NCBI GenBank assembly: GCA_022661535.1
Contig: JAKULF010000011.1
Span: 1,426,001-1,490,000 of the forward strand
DNA length: 64,000 nt
Direction of reading: 5' to 3'
Source: Eutypa lata
Taxonomy: Eukaryota; Ascomycota; Sordariomycetes; Xylariales; Diatrypaceae
Shown here: one piece after another, positions 32,357-43,905 of the stretch
Position numbering within the stretch: the stretch's first letter is position 1
How the letters are laid out: every line of letters starts with the position of its first letter
Notes under the pieces: model-generated
What the model saw: the letters and a program-made list of their open reading frames with translations, nothing else
Databases searched by the model: none
What the model was told of the DNA's origin: nothing
Program-made: the position numbers and the translations under genes

Positions 32357-34226
32357 TTACACACTACGCAGCAAAAACCCATCATTCTGTAGCTTTTGGA
32401 ATACTCCATCTGGGTCATATTTGGCTGCAGCTCCCTGCATTTCCTTGACGTTCTCGGCCCCATAGCTACGCAGAACCTCTTGTGAAGAATTGGCAAAGCT
32501 CATCGACAGGTAGCTAAGTAGGAGGCTTCTCTTTTCGGCCAGTGCTTGGACAGTTTGTGTCACTGCAGTATCTAAGATTAGCATTGCCCTTTAGTAGGTA
32601 GGAGTTGGGCCTAAATCTCATCGCAGGATCCGCATGCTACCTACTAGTGTCCACTGCCTGTTGCGCAGCTGCATCGTCTGCTTCTTTAGGCCACTCTGCT
32701 GTGAATACCCACCCTGTAACATTTTAGCATCAAATTTTTGGTATGGGTTTGGATGATTTTATCCGAGGTTTCAACACCTACAGCATTGAGAGACCTTCTC
32801 CAGTCCCATAGTATTGCCTCCACGATCTTCACCAACTTGAACTCCCGTGCTTGATACTGGCTGGATGGTGTAATGCAGGGTGATGCCTGACGGAAGCCCG
32901 TTGATTACCTCCAGATACGACTTGTAGACCTCAACATAGAGGTCTGTAGAAACCTTTGTAGTCACCGAGCCGATGGTTCTCCTGTTTAATCATCAGCACT
33001 AATATCAAAAGAGAGCTTCTGCAGTAAATTGAGTACTTCTGTGGTTCTTGCAAATGGGCCATAGCCCCAGAAAGAGACGAAAGAGTTCCATTAGTAGTAG
33101 GCGCAACAGCAGTCATCAGACTTGTCAGGTTGGTGAAGGGATCAAACGCCTTTGGTTTCTCCTCGGACCAATCGCCATATAGAAGCCCGACGGCAACAAA
33201 TGCGGAATGGAAGTTGGTGAATAGACCAATCTTAGGGTCCATCTCCATGGCCTGCTGAACTTTCACCGTAGCATTGATAATGTTCAAGTAGTCAGAGCGG
33301 TCATACAAGTTGATCGTGTATTGGATTTTCACTAGAGGATATGTAATGATATCGAGTTGCGTGACAATGCCTACAGGAGAGAGTAGTTAGTTCATGTAGT
33401 AATAAAGCTGATATTGGGGTTATGGTAATTCTGGGTCGCACCAAAGTTTGAGCCGCCGCCTTTCAATGCACGGTAAAGCTCTGGGTTGCTCTCGGCATTG
33501 GCATTGACGATTGTGGAGTCTGCAAGAACGACCTTGAAAGGAAAGAACTATCATCAGTATAGAACCAATAGCTAACTCTGCATTACATACCTGAAAGTTC
33601 TTCACGCCATCTGCTCCCAGACCAAAAAGGTTCGGCAACGCTGGAAGTCCACCTAAGTAGATTAGCCTTGAAAAAACAAATAAACACCTCTAAACATCAA
33701 AAACACACCTCCAAGTAGGAAGCCAGCCACCCCAACGGCAGGATCTCGGCCACCTGTAGCTGAAAGTTGCTTGCCCTCGAGGAAAGGGTAGACTTGACCC
33801 CAGGTAGATCCAGAACCGGCACGTAAGAGGTTGTTCTCATCCAAGGAAATTGCGTTCAGCCGACGTAGGTCAATTACAACGCCGGTTTCATCGACACTGC
33901 TGAAGCCAGGGTTGGGAGTGTGCCCGCTGGTTCGTATAGCAAATTTGGATCCTGTTTTCTTGATGATGGTTAGTGCTTCAGCAACCTCTTGTGCCGTGCC
34001 AGGCTGCACATAAGCAGCTGCTGGAATCCAGCATGTTTGAGACCTGTGTTGGATGCTTAATTAGTTTGGCTACTGGGGTTTGATGGTGAAGTACATACCA
34101 TGGGCGGTCTCGCTCGGTTTCATACTCAGACGTTGCGTCTACGGTCGTGACGTGCTCAGGGAACGCATCCTGAAGAAGACGGCGTGCAGCCATTGCGCGG
34201 CCTACAGCAGTCTGGTTGACGGACAT
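32357..34226 (-). CDS. FAD-linked oxidoreductase, berberine-bridge type
   Basis: Eight exons on the minus strand: 34226-34099, 34043-33709, 33652-33591, 33532-33442, 33370-33037, 32981-32782, 32713-32641, 32588-32357, encoding 484 residues with all phases consistent. The PCMH FAD-binding domain reads QPGTAQEVAEALTIIKK, then RTSGHTPNPGF with the histidine that usually carries the covalent flavin, and GVVIDLRRLN. ATGGRDPAVGVAGFLLGGG follows, where double-linked members have a cysteine, so attachment here is probably to histidine only. It continues GGGSNFGIVTQLDI. The C-terminal BBE segment ends YDPDGVFQKLQNDGFLL. Such enzymes use O2 to oxidise alcohols or form rings in fungal secondary metabolites. 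It is divergent to the diterpene cyclase with an 844-bp shared promoter, which supports a role on the terpenoid scaffold (inference). No signal peptide is evident. Confidence 0.9.
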
Positions 34227-35070
34227 AGTGAACTTATCAACGTACTTAGTTATACGTTGTGTGAAGGTGATGCGATTCAAATGAAGTTGGTGATGGGCGA
34301 GTGATGATGATAGTGATGTAGATGCGAGAAAGCCGAGGAAATACGATGGAGTGGAGGAAGGGTACTTTAACTCTGCAACACCTTATGTGTTTGTAAGCCG
34401 TTGAGGAAACGCTTGATACCTGTGGGACCCAATCTCGAGGCTAAGGCTCTGGATAACTAGATGGCACAAGACGGAAAGAGTGGATGCCCTTTTTTTGTCC
34501 TGGGATATTTCATTGAAGGCTTCTGATCAACAGATCAGACCCCAACTTTGTGTCTAAATTCGCGGGGCGCAGCAACCAGCCAGCCAACTGAAGCCAGGCA
34601 TACCAATTCGGTAGGTATCCGATTATCAAGGTTACACGGCATAAATGCCTTGACTGCATTATCACGTTGCAATAAGCGTCTAACCCACATAAGCCAAGAT
34701 ATTGATACACTCTGGGGGTCACCCTAGATTCACCCCAGGATGCTGAACATAAGTTATGTTTCGCGATAACTTGAGCAACACCAACAGCATATACATGCAT
34801 GTGGGTGACATAAAAACTGGCGAATTGAATACCGCCCGTGCAGGTAAAGTCCGCCAATGTTTCTGTCACCCACCTAACATACTATCTGATATTACCTAAC
34901 TTCTGTGCAACGTTACACATTGAATATCATTGAAAGCGCAATGATAAGCTCCATGTATCTATTTACTACATATTCATGTTGCTGAAAGGGACTATCCCTC
35001 TCAGGTCTGGGTGTTCTACGTGATATCCCATCTCAAAACCACCGTGCAACATGCCTGCCTGAGTATAACG
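34227..35070. promoter_or_regulatory. bidirectional promoter, oxidase/diterpene cyclase
   Basis: 844 bp between the two start codons, transcribed outward in both directions. This arrangement suggests joint control. I found no clear palindromic CGG pair for a Zn2Cys6 regulator by eye. Confidence 0.5.
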
Positions 35071-38000
35071 ATGGACTCATCACTACATAGTCAATCACAG
35101 TCTTTACTTGTTCGCCTGGCATCACAATGCTATCTGAAGCAAGGTTTCAGTTCAATGTCCCCATCCGTCTACGACACCGCCTGGCTGTCCATGGTTCAAA
35201 AACCAGCTAACTCTGGAATATGGTTATTTCCAGAATGCTTTGAGTTTATCTTAAAGCAACAGCTGCCATGTGGAGCCTGGGAATCATATGCTTCCGAGGT
35301 TGATGGCATTTTGAACACAGCTGCTGCGCTGTTGTCTGTCACGAACCACTTGAAATGGTCTCCAAACCCAGATTGGACTCAGAGGAGTTCAATAGCCCAG
35401 ATATCCTTGATCAATATGCTTGAACGCTGGGATGTCATGGCATGTGACCAGGTTGGCTTCGAAATCCTAGTAGTGAATATTTTGTCACTGCTCAACACAG
35501 AAGGGTTTGAATTCAAGTTACCGCATAAGCTGCAAAGCCTACATGATGATAAACTATCAAAACTCCCGGCAACGAGCGTATATAATACGCCATCGACGTT
35601 GTACCATTCCCTTGAGGCGCTCATCGGCTACATCGACTTTGACCAAGTCAAATGCTGGCAAGAATCTGATGGCTCCATGATGGGCTCTCCATCGTCCACC
35701 GCCGCATACTTGATGAACACTACAACATGGGATGTGGATGCTGAAGCCTATCTCAAAACTGTTTGCGAATCACAAGGAGCAAACGGAGGAGTGCCGTGTG
35801 CTTGGCCCACGCAAATATTTGAAGTCTCCTGGGTAAGACAACAAAATCCAGCAACATTCATACTACTATATCTAACTTTTAGTCAGGTTGTCACGACATT
35901 TAGCCAAGCTGATATCCCAATCGGCGAAATAGAGGCTAATGCCATAAGTACCTTCTTGGAAGACTGCCTTACTGTTGGGAATGGTACAGTCGGGTTCTGT
36001 AAGCTTCGATAAATTAATAATCTCACTACCTTGGCAGTAACTGATTATTGTACTACAGCTCCTTCGTCTCTCCCAGATGCAGATGACACAGCTAAGACGA
36101 TCATGGCCTTGAGAGTTTTAGGCAGAGACTTTAGCGTCGAACCCCTAATACAGGCTTTTGAGGCTGTTGATCACTTCAAAACCTACCAGGGAGAACGTAA
36201 CCCAAGCGTCAGCAGTAATTGCAACATACTACTGTGTCTTCTGTCACTCCAAGATCCAACACAGTTCTCGCTGCAAATTTCTAAAGCTGTTACCTTCCTC
36301 TGCAATCAAGCATTTTCTGTCCATGTTGTCGAGAAATGGGTGAGTGAATCGAACCATTGTCATTCAAAGATAGCAGCCTGAATTAATTGGGTACTTCTCA
36401 GCATTTACATGAGCTATACTGGATTATGCTTCTATCTCAATCTTACCGTCTGCTCTATGACCGCCTACAGAAGGGAGATCTGCTAGATGAGCTGTTTGAT
36501 GTCTATGTACTGAATGAGAGAATTCCCATGCTCTTGCTACAGATACTTATCAAAACAATCCAGTCTCAGCACCTGGATGGGTCATGGGACGGTGCTTGTG
36601 AAATAACAGCTTACGCTGTCTTGGCATTGTCAGCCATCTCACATGTTCCCTGTGTACTCCTTCTGCCTCATAACGAGAACATATTGGCAGCTATTCAGCG
36701 AGGGAAGACGTTCCTCAACCTTCACAGAAGCGATTGGACTGATGGCCATTATCTATGGGTAGAAAAGGTAACGTATGCTTCTAGCATATTATCTGAAGCG
36801 TATTGCCTCGCAGCGGCAGCTATACCAATCAAAAATTCTGTTCGGGATCAACCCAAGATTTCCTGGGGTCTTAGCTCTGTAGAGCCTCTTTTTCACGAGA
36901 TGAGGAGGGCTGGCGCAATTTTGAAGGCTACACCTCTCTTCTCCCAAGTTGAACCTCACATTTTGGTCATTGCAGAGCTGCAAGCGTGTTATGCTCTCTG
37001 TGCCCTCCAGCGACAGCGCCTAGACATCTTCCCACGGAGTTCGATGGGCAAAGACCGGTACCTAACATTCATTCCTCTGACTTGGACAGCATGCAGCTCT
37101 GTACTCGGTGGGAAGCAGAATATGTCTCTGTTATGTGAGATGATGACGCTTTCTATGCTGAATTATCAGATAGATGAATTCATGGAGGTCGATGTTGAAA
37201 GACGATTTGGAGGCGATTTATGCGTAGTCAGACTCGTTATACAAGAGCTCTTCGCTGAATTTGGGCTACCTTCGTCAGAGGAGAGTTTCCAAACTCAATC
37301 TGGACAAAGAGTTTCCACCGAGCATAGAAACGACTTGGATTCCATTAGGCTGACCCTAAGCCGATACATTACATATATCCTACATTACCCTGAAGTCCTC
37401 TCTAGCCCTGCCTCCCTACAACACAAGCTGGCCTTTGAGCTGAAAACATTTCTCCTAGCTCACTTAAAGCACGCGGAAGATAATCGCCGCTTCCGACGTC
37501 AGCTCACATCCGGAACTCCTACTTCGAGTACCAGGGATTTTCATGCCACCGGAAATATGGGTGGCATCGACCAAAAGAAGTTTTCACGATGTGGTGACCA
37601 GAAGCACAGTTTTTATAGCTGGGTTCGCAGTACATCTGCCGATCATACATCATGTCCTTTCTCATTTATATTCTTCAACTGCCTTATTTCAAACTATCGC
37701 TCAAATGCCTTTTCAACTTCACGGACTGCTTATGTCACCGAAGATCTTTGCCGTCACCTTGCGACGCTGTGCCGCATGTATAACGACTATGGGTCAGTGG
37801 CCAGAGATAAGGACGAGGGGAATCTCAACTCAATAGACTTCTCTGAGTTTCAGCATTCTCCTATCACGGAAGTGTCGGAGAAAACCGAGAAGGAGTTAGA
37901 GCATATCCTGAAAACCGAGCTTCTCTGGTTAGCGGAATATGAACGTCGTGGGCTTGATATGGCCTTCATGCAGCTAGAGGAGGATTTAGGAAGCACACAT

Positions 38001-38108
38001 GGACGGTTGGTAGATTCTTTGAAGCTGTTCATCCATGTGACGGATCTTTATGGGCAGATATATGTCCAGAAGGATATCGCAACGCGGGTAGAGCGAGATC
38101 TCGAATAG
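35071..38108 (+). CDS. bifunctional diterpene cyclase (copalyl diphosphate synthase / kaurene synthase-like)
   Basis: Four exons: 35071-35832, 35887-35998, 36059-36339, 36402-38108, encoding 953 residues, the usual length of fungal two-domain diterpene cyclases. The N-terminal class II domain has SVYDTAW, GSMMGSPSSTAAYL and the protonating DxDD motif D298-A-D-D301, made continuous by the acceptor at 36058. It also has a QxxDGSW motif (QHLDGSW). The C-terminal class I domain has DEFME at 643-647, in the place of DDxxD, and the NSE-type metal site N846-D-x-x-S850-x-x-x-D854. Together these predict cyclisation of GGPP to a copalyl-type diphosphate and then ionisation to a tricyclic or tetracyclic diterpene. 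The product (kaurene-, pimarane- or other type) cannot be read off. Odd: a Gly/Ser/Thr-rich stretch at about 754-786 looks longer than in relatives. No plastid or secretion signal. Confidence 0.92.
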
Positions 38109-38623
38109 GATGTGGCTAAATGTAAATAGTGGTCTTCTATGTAAAATGCAATCTATTAAGGTTGGAAGCTGATAGGAATCTTAACTGTCCATATTTACTG
38201 TAAAACTTCAAGTTGCTGTAAACAAATGTTGGAATATCAGCGCTTAAGATTCACATTGCTGCGTATATTTCTAATTACATTAATTATTCAAACATACACT
38301 AGACATCTTACTCGCTCTGGGAATTTCATCAACGCTCTCGTATATTCATTTATGCATCATCAATCGTACCAAGTAGTGCCAGGCACCTACTTCTACATCT
38401 ATCTGCCTCTTCGGCATCGTGGTGGTGAACGTTCATATCCCCTCCCTATCTGGCGTCCGATACCTAGGTAATTGTTCCAGATTTCTCGTTTCTAGAAGAT
38501 GCCCTAAACCAAAATGATTCCTCCATTTCTCGTCCTTGCACGACTGACTATATGGTCCGCCAAGCCTGCACCAGAACATCCACCTGTATTTTAATATTTA
38601 ATTTCTTTTTATCATTGCTTCCT
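38109..38623. terminator. convergent 3' region
   Basis: About 515 bp between the convergent cyclase and acyltransferase genes. One TACCTAGGTA palindrome at 38461-38470. No gene is seen. Confidence 0.4.
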
Positions 38624-40223
38624 TCATAATGTTGGACCCTCCCAAGCTTCCCTCCTCAACCGGCACAGCCAAGACTGCTTATGCGGAAACGCGATTTCTC
38701 GATCCTTCGAAAAGCCCGCTGTCTGCAAGTGTTGGATAAATCTAATACGTCGGAAGTTAGCAAATAATGACTCGGAGCTCCCCTTTACTACTCATGTAAA
38801 ACACGTACCTCTGGTTATCAATCCTCGGCTCGAGATAAATATTCATCGTGCGGTTCTCCACCTGCCAGCACCAGTGGATGAGGCCGGAGATCCACTGCTG
38901 CACGCGGCCCCTGGCCCACTCCTCTCCGACGAGGACGTGCATGCCCCTGTCGAAGTCGAGGGCCTCGCCGCCCATATGGCGGCCCAGCGGGTCCTCCTTG
39001 ACCCAGTAGATCTCGAAGTAGCCGAACGGGACGCCGTCCCACATGCCGATGACGGGGAACGAGTGGCGGGAGCGCAGGGCGTCGGACAGGAACGCGGCGT
39101 GGTGCTCGCCCCAGAAGGCGGAGACGCGCGGCTTCGCCAGCCACATCTGCAGGAGCGACGTGTCGTCCAGCACGCACAGGTGGGCGTTCTCGCGCTCCGC
39201 GGGCCCGATCGGTCCCAGGTTCGGCACCGGCTTCGGCGACAGCGACGCCACCCGGAACGAGAGGTACCGCCCCACGCTCGGCACGAACCGCGTGTAGAAG
39301 ATCTCCCCCATGCGCGGCGGCTTGCGCCGGACCGGGTGCCGGATGTTGTGCGTGATCGTGTACTGCAGCGGCGGCGGCGGGTAGTGGGTCGGGAGGCCCG
39401 AGGGCGAGAAGTACGGCCCGATGGGCAGGCCCGGCATGGAGATTATGTTCGACTGCGTGTCTATGGATAGCATGCTTGCGGTCGACGGTAGGTGGTGGTG
39501 GTGCTTGTGCGGCGATTCGTTCCGGATCGGCGAGGTGGGCCGGCTGCTGACGGGCGATCCCGGGTGCGAACTCTGCCGCATCGGCTGGAGAGTGAAGAGG
39601 AATAGGCCACTGGGTATCTGCCAGAACATACTCTTACTGACAAACATGTTGTCCCACCCCTGGTGGTTCTCGTCGGTGCCTGTGCCCACGGCTGACTCCA
39701 TTGTGCTTATAAGGCCCATCCTCTCAAGTTTGGGAATCATATTCCGGGTACGCAGTACCCCCTCACGCTTGATTCGGATGCGCCATTCTCCCTTCGGTTT
39801 CGCGGCCGCGGGCGTAAGACGGGACTGTTTGGTTTCTAGGAACGGAGAGGGCTCAGGCTGTTGGAAGTACCAGTATAGTGTGATCCACACCATTAAGGCT
39901 ATCTGGCGTGACGCGCTGGCATGTGGTCTGTAGTCGCTGCTCGACGGATTCGAGATCGATGAGATGAAAACGGTATCATTCTGCAATGTCGGTTTGCTGT
40001 ACTTATGAATATGGTTCCGCCTGGAAATACTATCGCTCCCTTCTCCATCTTCACCATCTATATCGTTGGTGGGGTTGTCTTCGCTGTGTAGAACTACAGT
40101 CCACCCCGCCGGAAATGGGGTGGGGTGAGTGTTGATCTCGTTGGATTTGAAGAACAAGCCTGAGAAGACAGGCTGGACGGTGAAGTTCTGTCCATCTGGT
40201 AGATGAACGATGGACGGTGCCAT
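38624..40223 (-). CDS. siderophore-type hydroxyornithine/hydroxylysine N-acyltransferase (SidL/SidF-like)
   Basis: Two exons on the minus strand, 40223-38809 and 38741-38624, encoding 510 residues. The C-terminal GNAT domain of the IucB/MbtK type is clear: RVSAFWGEHH, PVIGMWDGVPFGYFEIYWVKEDPLGR, FDRGMHVLVGEE, LEPRIDNQRFIQHLQTAGF. The second exon supplies the final strand and FPHKQSWL. The N-terminal half (VHLPDGQNFTV...) contains long polar low-complexity linkers. Family members transfer an acyl group from acyl-CoA to the hydroxylated side-chain amine of ornithine, making hydroxamates for siderophores. SidL serves intracellular ferricrocin-type and SidF extracellular siderophores in Aspergillus. 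The N-terminal style and absence of other siderophore genes nearby favour SidL, but I cannot decide. It probably is unrelated to the terpenoid pathway. Confidence 0.85.
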
Positions 40224-41899
40224 CTTTACCTTCTGGGCATAGCCGAACAGGGGCAAGAGGAAAAAAAGAAACGCAAATGTTCTATTCCCCTATAATCAGG
40301 GTGTCAGGGCTCGCCCAACTGATATGACAAGGGTATTATTATTGCCCGTGAAAGTGCGGGGTTGATATGGGATCGGTGGGGACCTTCGAAACCTTGAAGA
40401 AAAATTACAGCGATCAACGACGAGCTTAAATGGACAAGACCTACCGACCTCTCCAGGAGATCGTTGGCTCATTTATTAAAACGGCCAGATATTTAATTAA
40501 CGAGAAAGTCATGCTCGCCTTAGGAGAGAAGAAGAAAAAAAACCAAAAATTCCAAACTACGGGTTAGCCTGGTAATGATGGTTCGATGATGACACATCAC
40601 CGTCGCCTACGCCGTTTGCTTTGCCTTTTACGTTGTGCATATTCCAACGTCATAACGTCAAATTGAACCCATGCCCATGCAGCTGATCGTGCTGGTGGGG
40701 TTATCCATGGGAGAATCATGGTCGGAGCCCGCCATCGATGCAGGTACAAACTCCGTTTTATCACACGTGTATCGTACAATTCGCCATAATAACCGGCCCC
40801 GTGCCTATTTCGCGTCTTCCTCAGCCCGTTGAGGCGACGTCGCAATTAGATATTGGGGATATTAAGGCTCTTGGCCCTTGATGTCTATTCGTCCTCATGT
40901 GAAATAACAATGTAGAGAGCTGAGAGGGATGCAATGATGCGGGGTGAGGCGGCGGGGCGATGCAATAACTAAGCTACCTACATGCTCGAAATTTGAGGTC
41001 GACATGCGACCATTTCGTTGACTAATCGACGGATACCGACGAAAGAGTCTCATGCATGCCATCCAATAGGGGTTGAAATGTTTGTAAGTTTGTTCAAATA
41101 GGCGGCTAAGATGTGGTCACACGAGCAAACCTACAATTCAAGGCTACCCCGAAAAGTACGTAGCTCCTCTCCTCCCCCCTAACGGCACTTGCGCTAGGGA
41201 GTAGCCGTGCCCACTTCGATCAGATCTTCCGTGACGGAGTGATCGGGCGTTGATAATTGGTGTTATTTTCCGGGGGTATGAACTCGATTCCGAATTGATT
41301 AGTTATAGGAATGAAGGAATGGTTTCTATTTTAATGTTTAGAGTCGAAAACTTTTTTAATTTATTAACTAAGACTGGCTCGGGCATTTGTTCCTCTCATC
41401 GAGATGAGATGTGAACAGCTGCTCGTCAGCTGAGGATGGTTACGCAGCTGGCATTTCCACCCCCTTTTCAGAAATATTGACCATGATTAAGTAAGTATGC
41501 TTTCATAACACTTATACCTGAGGTGTTTCTTTACCTGACTTTTAATTTTTTAATTTTTAATTTTAATTTTAATATTCTATGAGAGAAACGTGAACACCTA
41601 TTCGCGGGTTAGCACTGGGCTAAACTCCGATCTTCTAAATGCCTTTCTCCTGTTATGTATTACCGAGTCCACCTATCTGTCGTACCTTACACCAATGGCT
41701 GAACCTAGAGAGCAGATGTGTGTAGGCGTATAACTCAAGGACTACAGTTTATAAGTTCCCTTAGAAAACCAACATTGGTCTAATACGGCAGGTAGCCCAT
41801 TCAGGTATAGATAATATCGTTAGATCAATTTCAGGCCGCTTCAGCGCTTTAAGGCATATACAAAACTGTTGATGATCGCACCAGTAGGCCGCTTGTTGC
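40224..41899. other. intergenic region
   Basis: About 1.7 kb between the acyltransferase start and the regulator stop. Purine-rich and A/T homopolymer stretches occur at about 40525-40555 and 41540-41575 (TTTTAATTTTTAATTTT-like). No gene is supported. Confidence 0.4.
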
Positions 41900-43081
41900 T
41901 TACAGATCGTTAAGGACCTGAGTTGGCCAGGCCAGTTGGTCATGCCAGAAAGTACCCAAATTCCTCGAGATCATATGGAATACCCGCGAACCCGAATCCC
42001 CAAATACCCAAAAGTTCCGTTGTCTATGCAGCAAGGCAGCGTAGTAGGAAAAGACCACTAGGGCCTCCGGTTGATGCTGGTGCAGAATCTCGATGTATTC
42101 TCGCGAAATGAGCAGCGGCCAGGCTACAACGGCGTGGGCGGCCAGGTCGGCCCGCGAAGCACACACCTTGGATAGATCGAGCACCCACTGCACCCACTCC
42201 AACGCGCCCTGGCATGCCTTGATCGACTCGGGCCCCAACTTCGAAGTCGCGAGGAAGTTTTTCAGAGGCACGGTCTCCGTCCCGGGCTCTTGCTTGTCGG
42301 CCTCGGCGCTCATGTATCTGATGTAAAGTAGTGGCTCCAGGTCTGACTGGATGATGGTGTCCCAATATGTGTTAGTGACCGCGCGAACGCCGCGGTGGAG
42401 CTGGGCGTAGCGAACAAAAGCGTCGATGAACGTCCCCAGGTTGTCTTGGTAGTGGAATAGCGTCTCTCTGAGGACGTGGATGCCGAGCAGAGAGGCGAAG
42501 AGGAAGTTGGGCATACAGTTCTGCTCTGATATGTCTTCCTTCATGTGGTTGAATAACTCCAGGGCGCGGGTTTGTAGTTTAGTTGCCTGGTGATAGTATT
42601 CTAAGGAATTGGAAGGATCTGTTGTGGCGAGGTGTAGTGCGGATAGCGCCAGGAGTTGATCCAACAAGTACGGCGCAGTGAAGGCACTGTCGGTAGCATA
42701 TTTTATAAGCGGACATACAGAGCCGTCGAGCCCCATATACTGACCCAGGCTGACTTCAGCATGGTGAAGGAGAATCATGTGGATGGAAGTAAAAGTGAAG
42801 CCTATCTCGTGGCTTGGTATCTTCAACTCAGGGGGGGATGTGGTTGAAATTGAAGTACGGGACTCTCCAGGTGTGCTGGGTGCTAGACTCAGAGGTGTGG
42901 CATATGCCCCAGGGGATTGCGCAGAGAATGAGCAAATACGCTCTGCTCTGAGGCAATGAAGACATTCAGGACGGCCTTCATCGCATCTGATGTGCCGCTT
43001 CTTGCACTCGCTACACCCATTCTTCGACTTGCGGTGAGAGCGGCGTGGCTTTTTGCGTGACCTTGAAGTAGCCTCTGTCAT
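41900..43081 (-). CDS. Zn2Cys6 transcription factor, sterol-uptake-control-like
   Basis: A single exon of 393 residues. The binuclear zinc cluster is Cys23, 26, 33, 40, 43, 50 (CX2CX6CX6CX2CX6C) within a basic N-terminus (RKKPRRSHRKSKNGCSECKK). The rest follows the fungal Upc2-type body: LLHHAEVSLG, YLLDQLLALSALHLA and a C-terminal RNLGTFWHDQLAWPTQVL block. It is a nuclear DNA-binding protein, expected to recognise CGG- or TCG-containing sites. Upc2 itself responds to sterol, but many relatives regulate secondary-metabolite genes. Its position 3.8 kb from the cyclase end makes it a candidate cluster regulator, though an unrelated acyltransferase gene intervenes. Confidence 0.88.
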   Translation of the reverse strand: MTEATSRSRKKPRRSHRKSKNGCSECKKRHIRCDEGRPECLHCLRAERICSFSAQSPGAYATPLSLAPSTPGESRTSISTTSPPELKIPSHEIGFTFTSIHMILLHHAEVSLGQYMGLDGSVCPLIKYATDSAFTAPYLLDQLLALSALHLATTDPSNSLEYYHQATKLQTRALELFNHMKEDISEQNCMPNFLFASLLGIHVLRETLFHYQDNLGTFIDAFVRYAQLHRGVRAVTNTYWDTIIQSDLEPLLYIRYMSAEADKQEPGTETVPLKNFLATSKLGPESIKACQGALEWVQWVLDLSKVCASRADLAAHAVVAWPLLISREYIEILHQHQPEALVVFSYYAALLHRQRNFWVFGDSGSRVFHMISRNLGTFWHDQLAWPTQVLNDL

Positions 43082-43905
43082 TTGTAGAAAATAGTGATAT
43101 GTATGACAACGAAATGAGATATGCGTGGGGGGGGGGAATATAATACGTGTATTTCGTAAAAGATCGCGGATTTGCAGCCCCTTATCTCTGTCTACGCTGC
43201 TCTGCCTGTTCTTCTGGGCACTTACGCAATAGGGGGTCCAGTAAGAGGCGTTATCTTAGTGGGCCCACAGACTAAATTCTCCATTTTATATACGAAATAC
43301 GAAATACGCGTATAACTACGTACTAGTACATATAAGTATCAGATATATTCTACATATAAGTATCAGATATATGTATGTATGTACTGCTGCATTGTCCCAG
43401 ACTAGGGTCAGAAACAAGGAGGCTCGTGCGGCTCTCTTTTATCGTTGTCTTATTTGCCGTCCAAGAGACATACCGTCAAGATCTGGTCCATCTTCCATGT
43501 TATTACGTACGTCATGGGCTACAATAGGTATGTGTTTACTCAATCAGAAGCGGACTTTGTACGTCTTTCATGAAGTACAATGATTAAAGTGGTAGCTCGT
43601 CAGTATAGTTTCAGTTCTTAATATCCGGTGATCTTCTTCCACTGTGCTTGCAATGTACAGTAGTTACGGCTACAATCCATAACTCGTGGGAAAGTCGAAG
43701 CTTTCAACAAGAAATTTACGAAACGTCCATATTCCTAAGATGAAGCGAGCACTATCAAACTCCCAAACAATACTTATAATACAATAATATTATTGGGTCC
43801 TTTTCAATGTATGAATTTGGGATAAAATTTAGAGAATTAACTTTTTGCCATGAAGAAATCGGCGTTATCATCAGTGGATTGCTGCAATTATTCATTTCTC
43901 CATCG
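43082..43905. promoter_or_regulatory. regulator upstream region with direct repeat
   Basis: About 820 bp between the Zn2Cys6 gene start and the glycosyltransferase stop. It contains a run of G at about 43129-43137 and a 22-bp direct repeat at 43327-43348 and 43351-43372. No gene is seen. Confidence 0.5.
43327..43372 (+). repeat. 22-bp direct repeat, two copies
   Basis: TACATATAAGTATCAGATAT(AT) at 43327-43348 and 43351-43372, with a 2-bp spacer (period 24 bp). It lies about 250-290 bp upstream of the Zn2Cys6 start. Confidence 0.85.

Noticed and set aside
34227..34280. Upstream extension of the FAD-linked oxidase
   Set aside because: It would begin at TTG; the first ATG is at 34226.
35011..35070. 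Upstream extension of the diterpene cyclase start
   Set aside because: The frame upstream has no ATG. The first in-frame ATG is 35071 and gives the usual family N-terminus.
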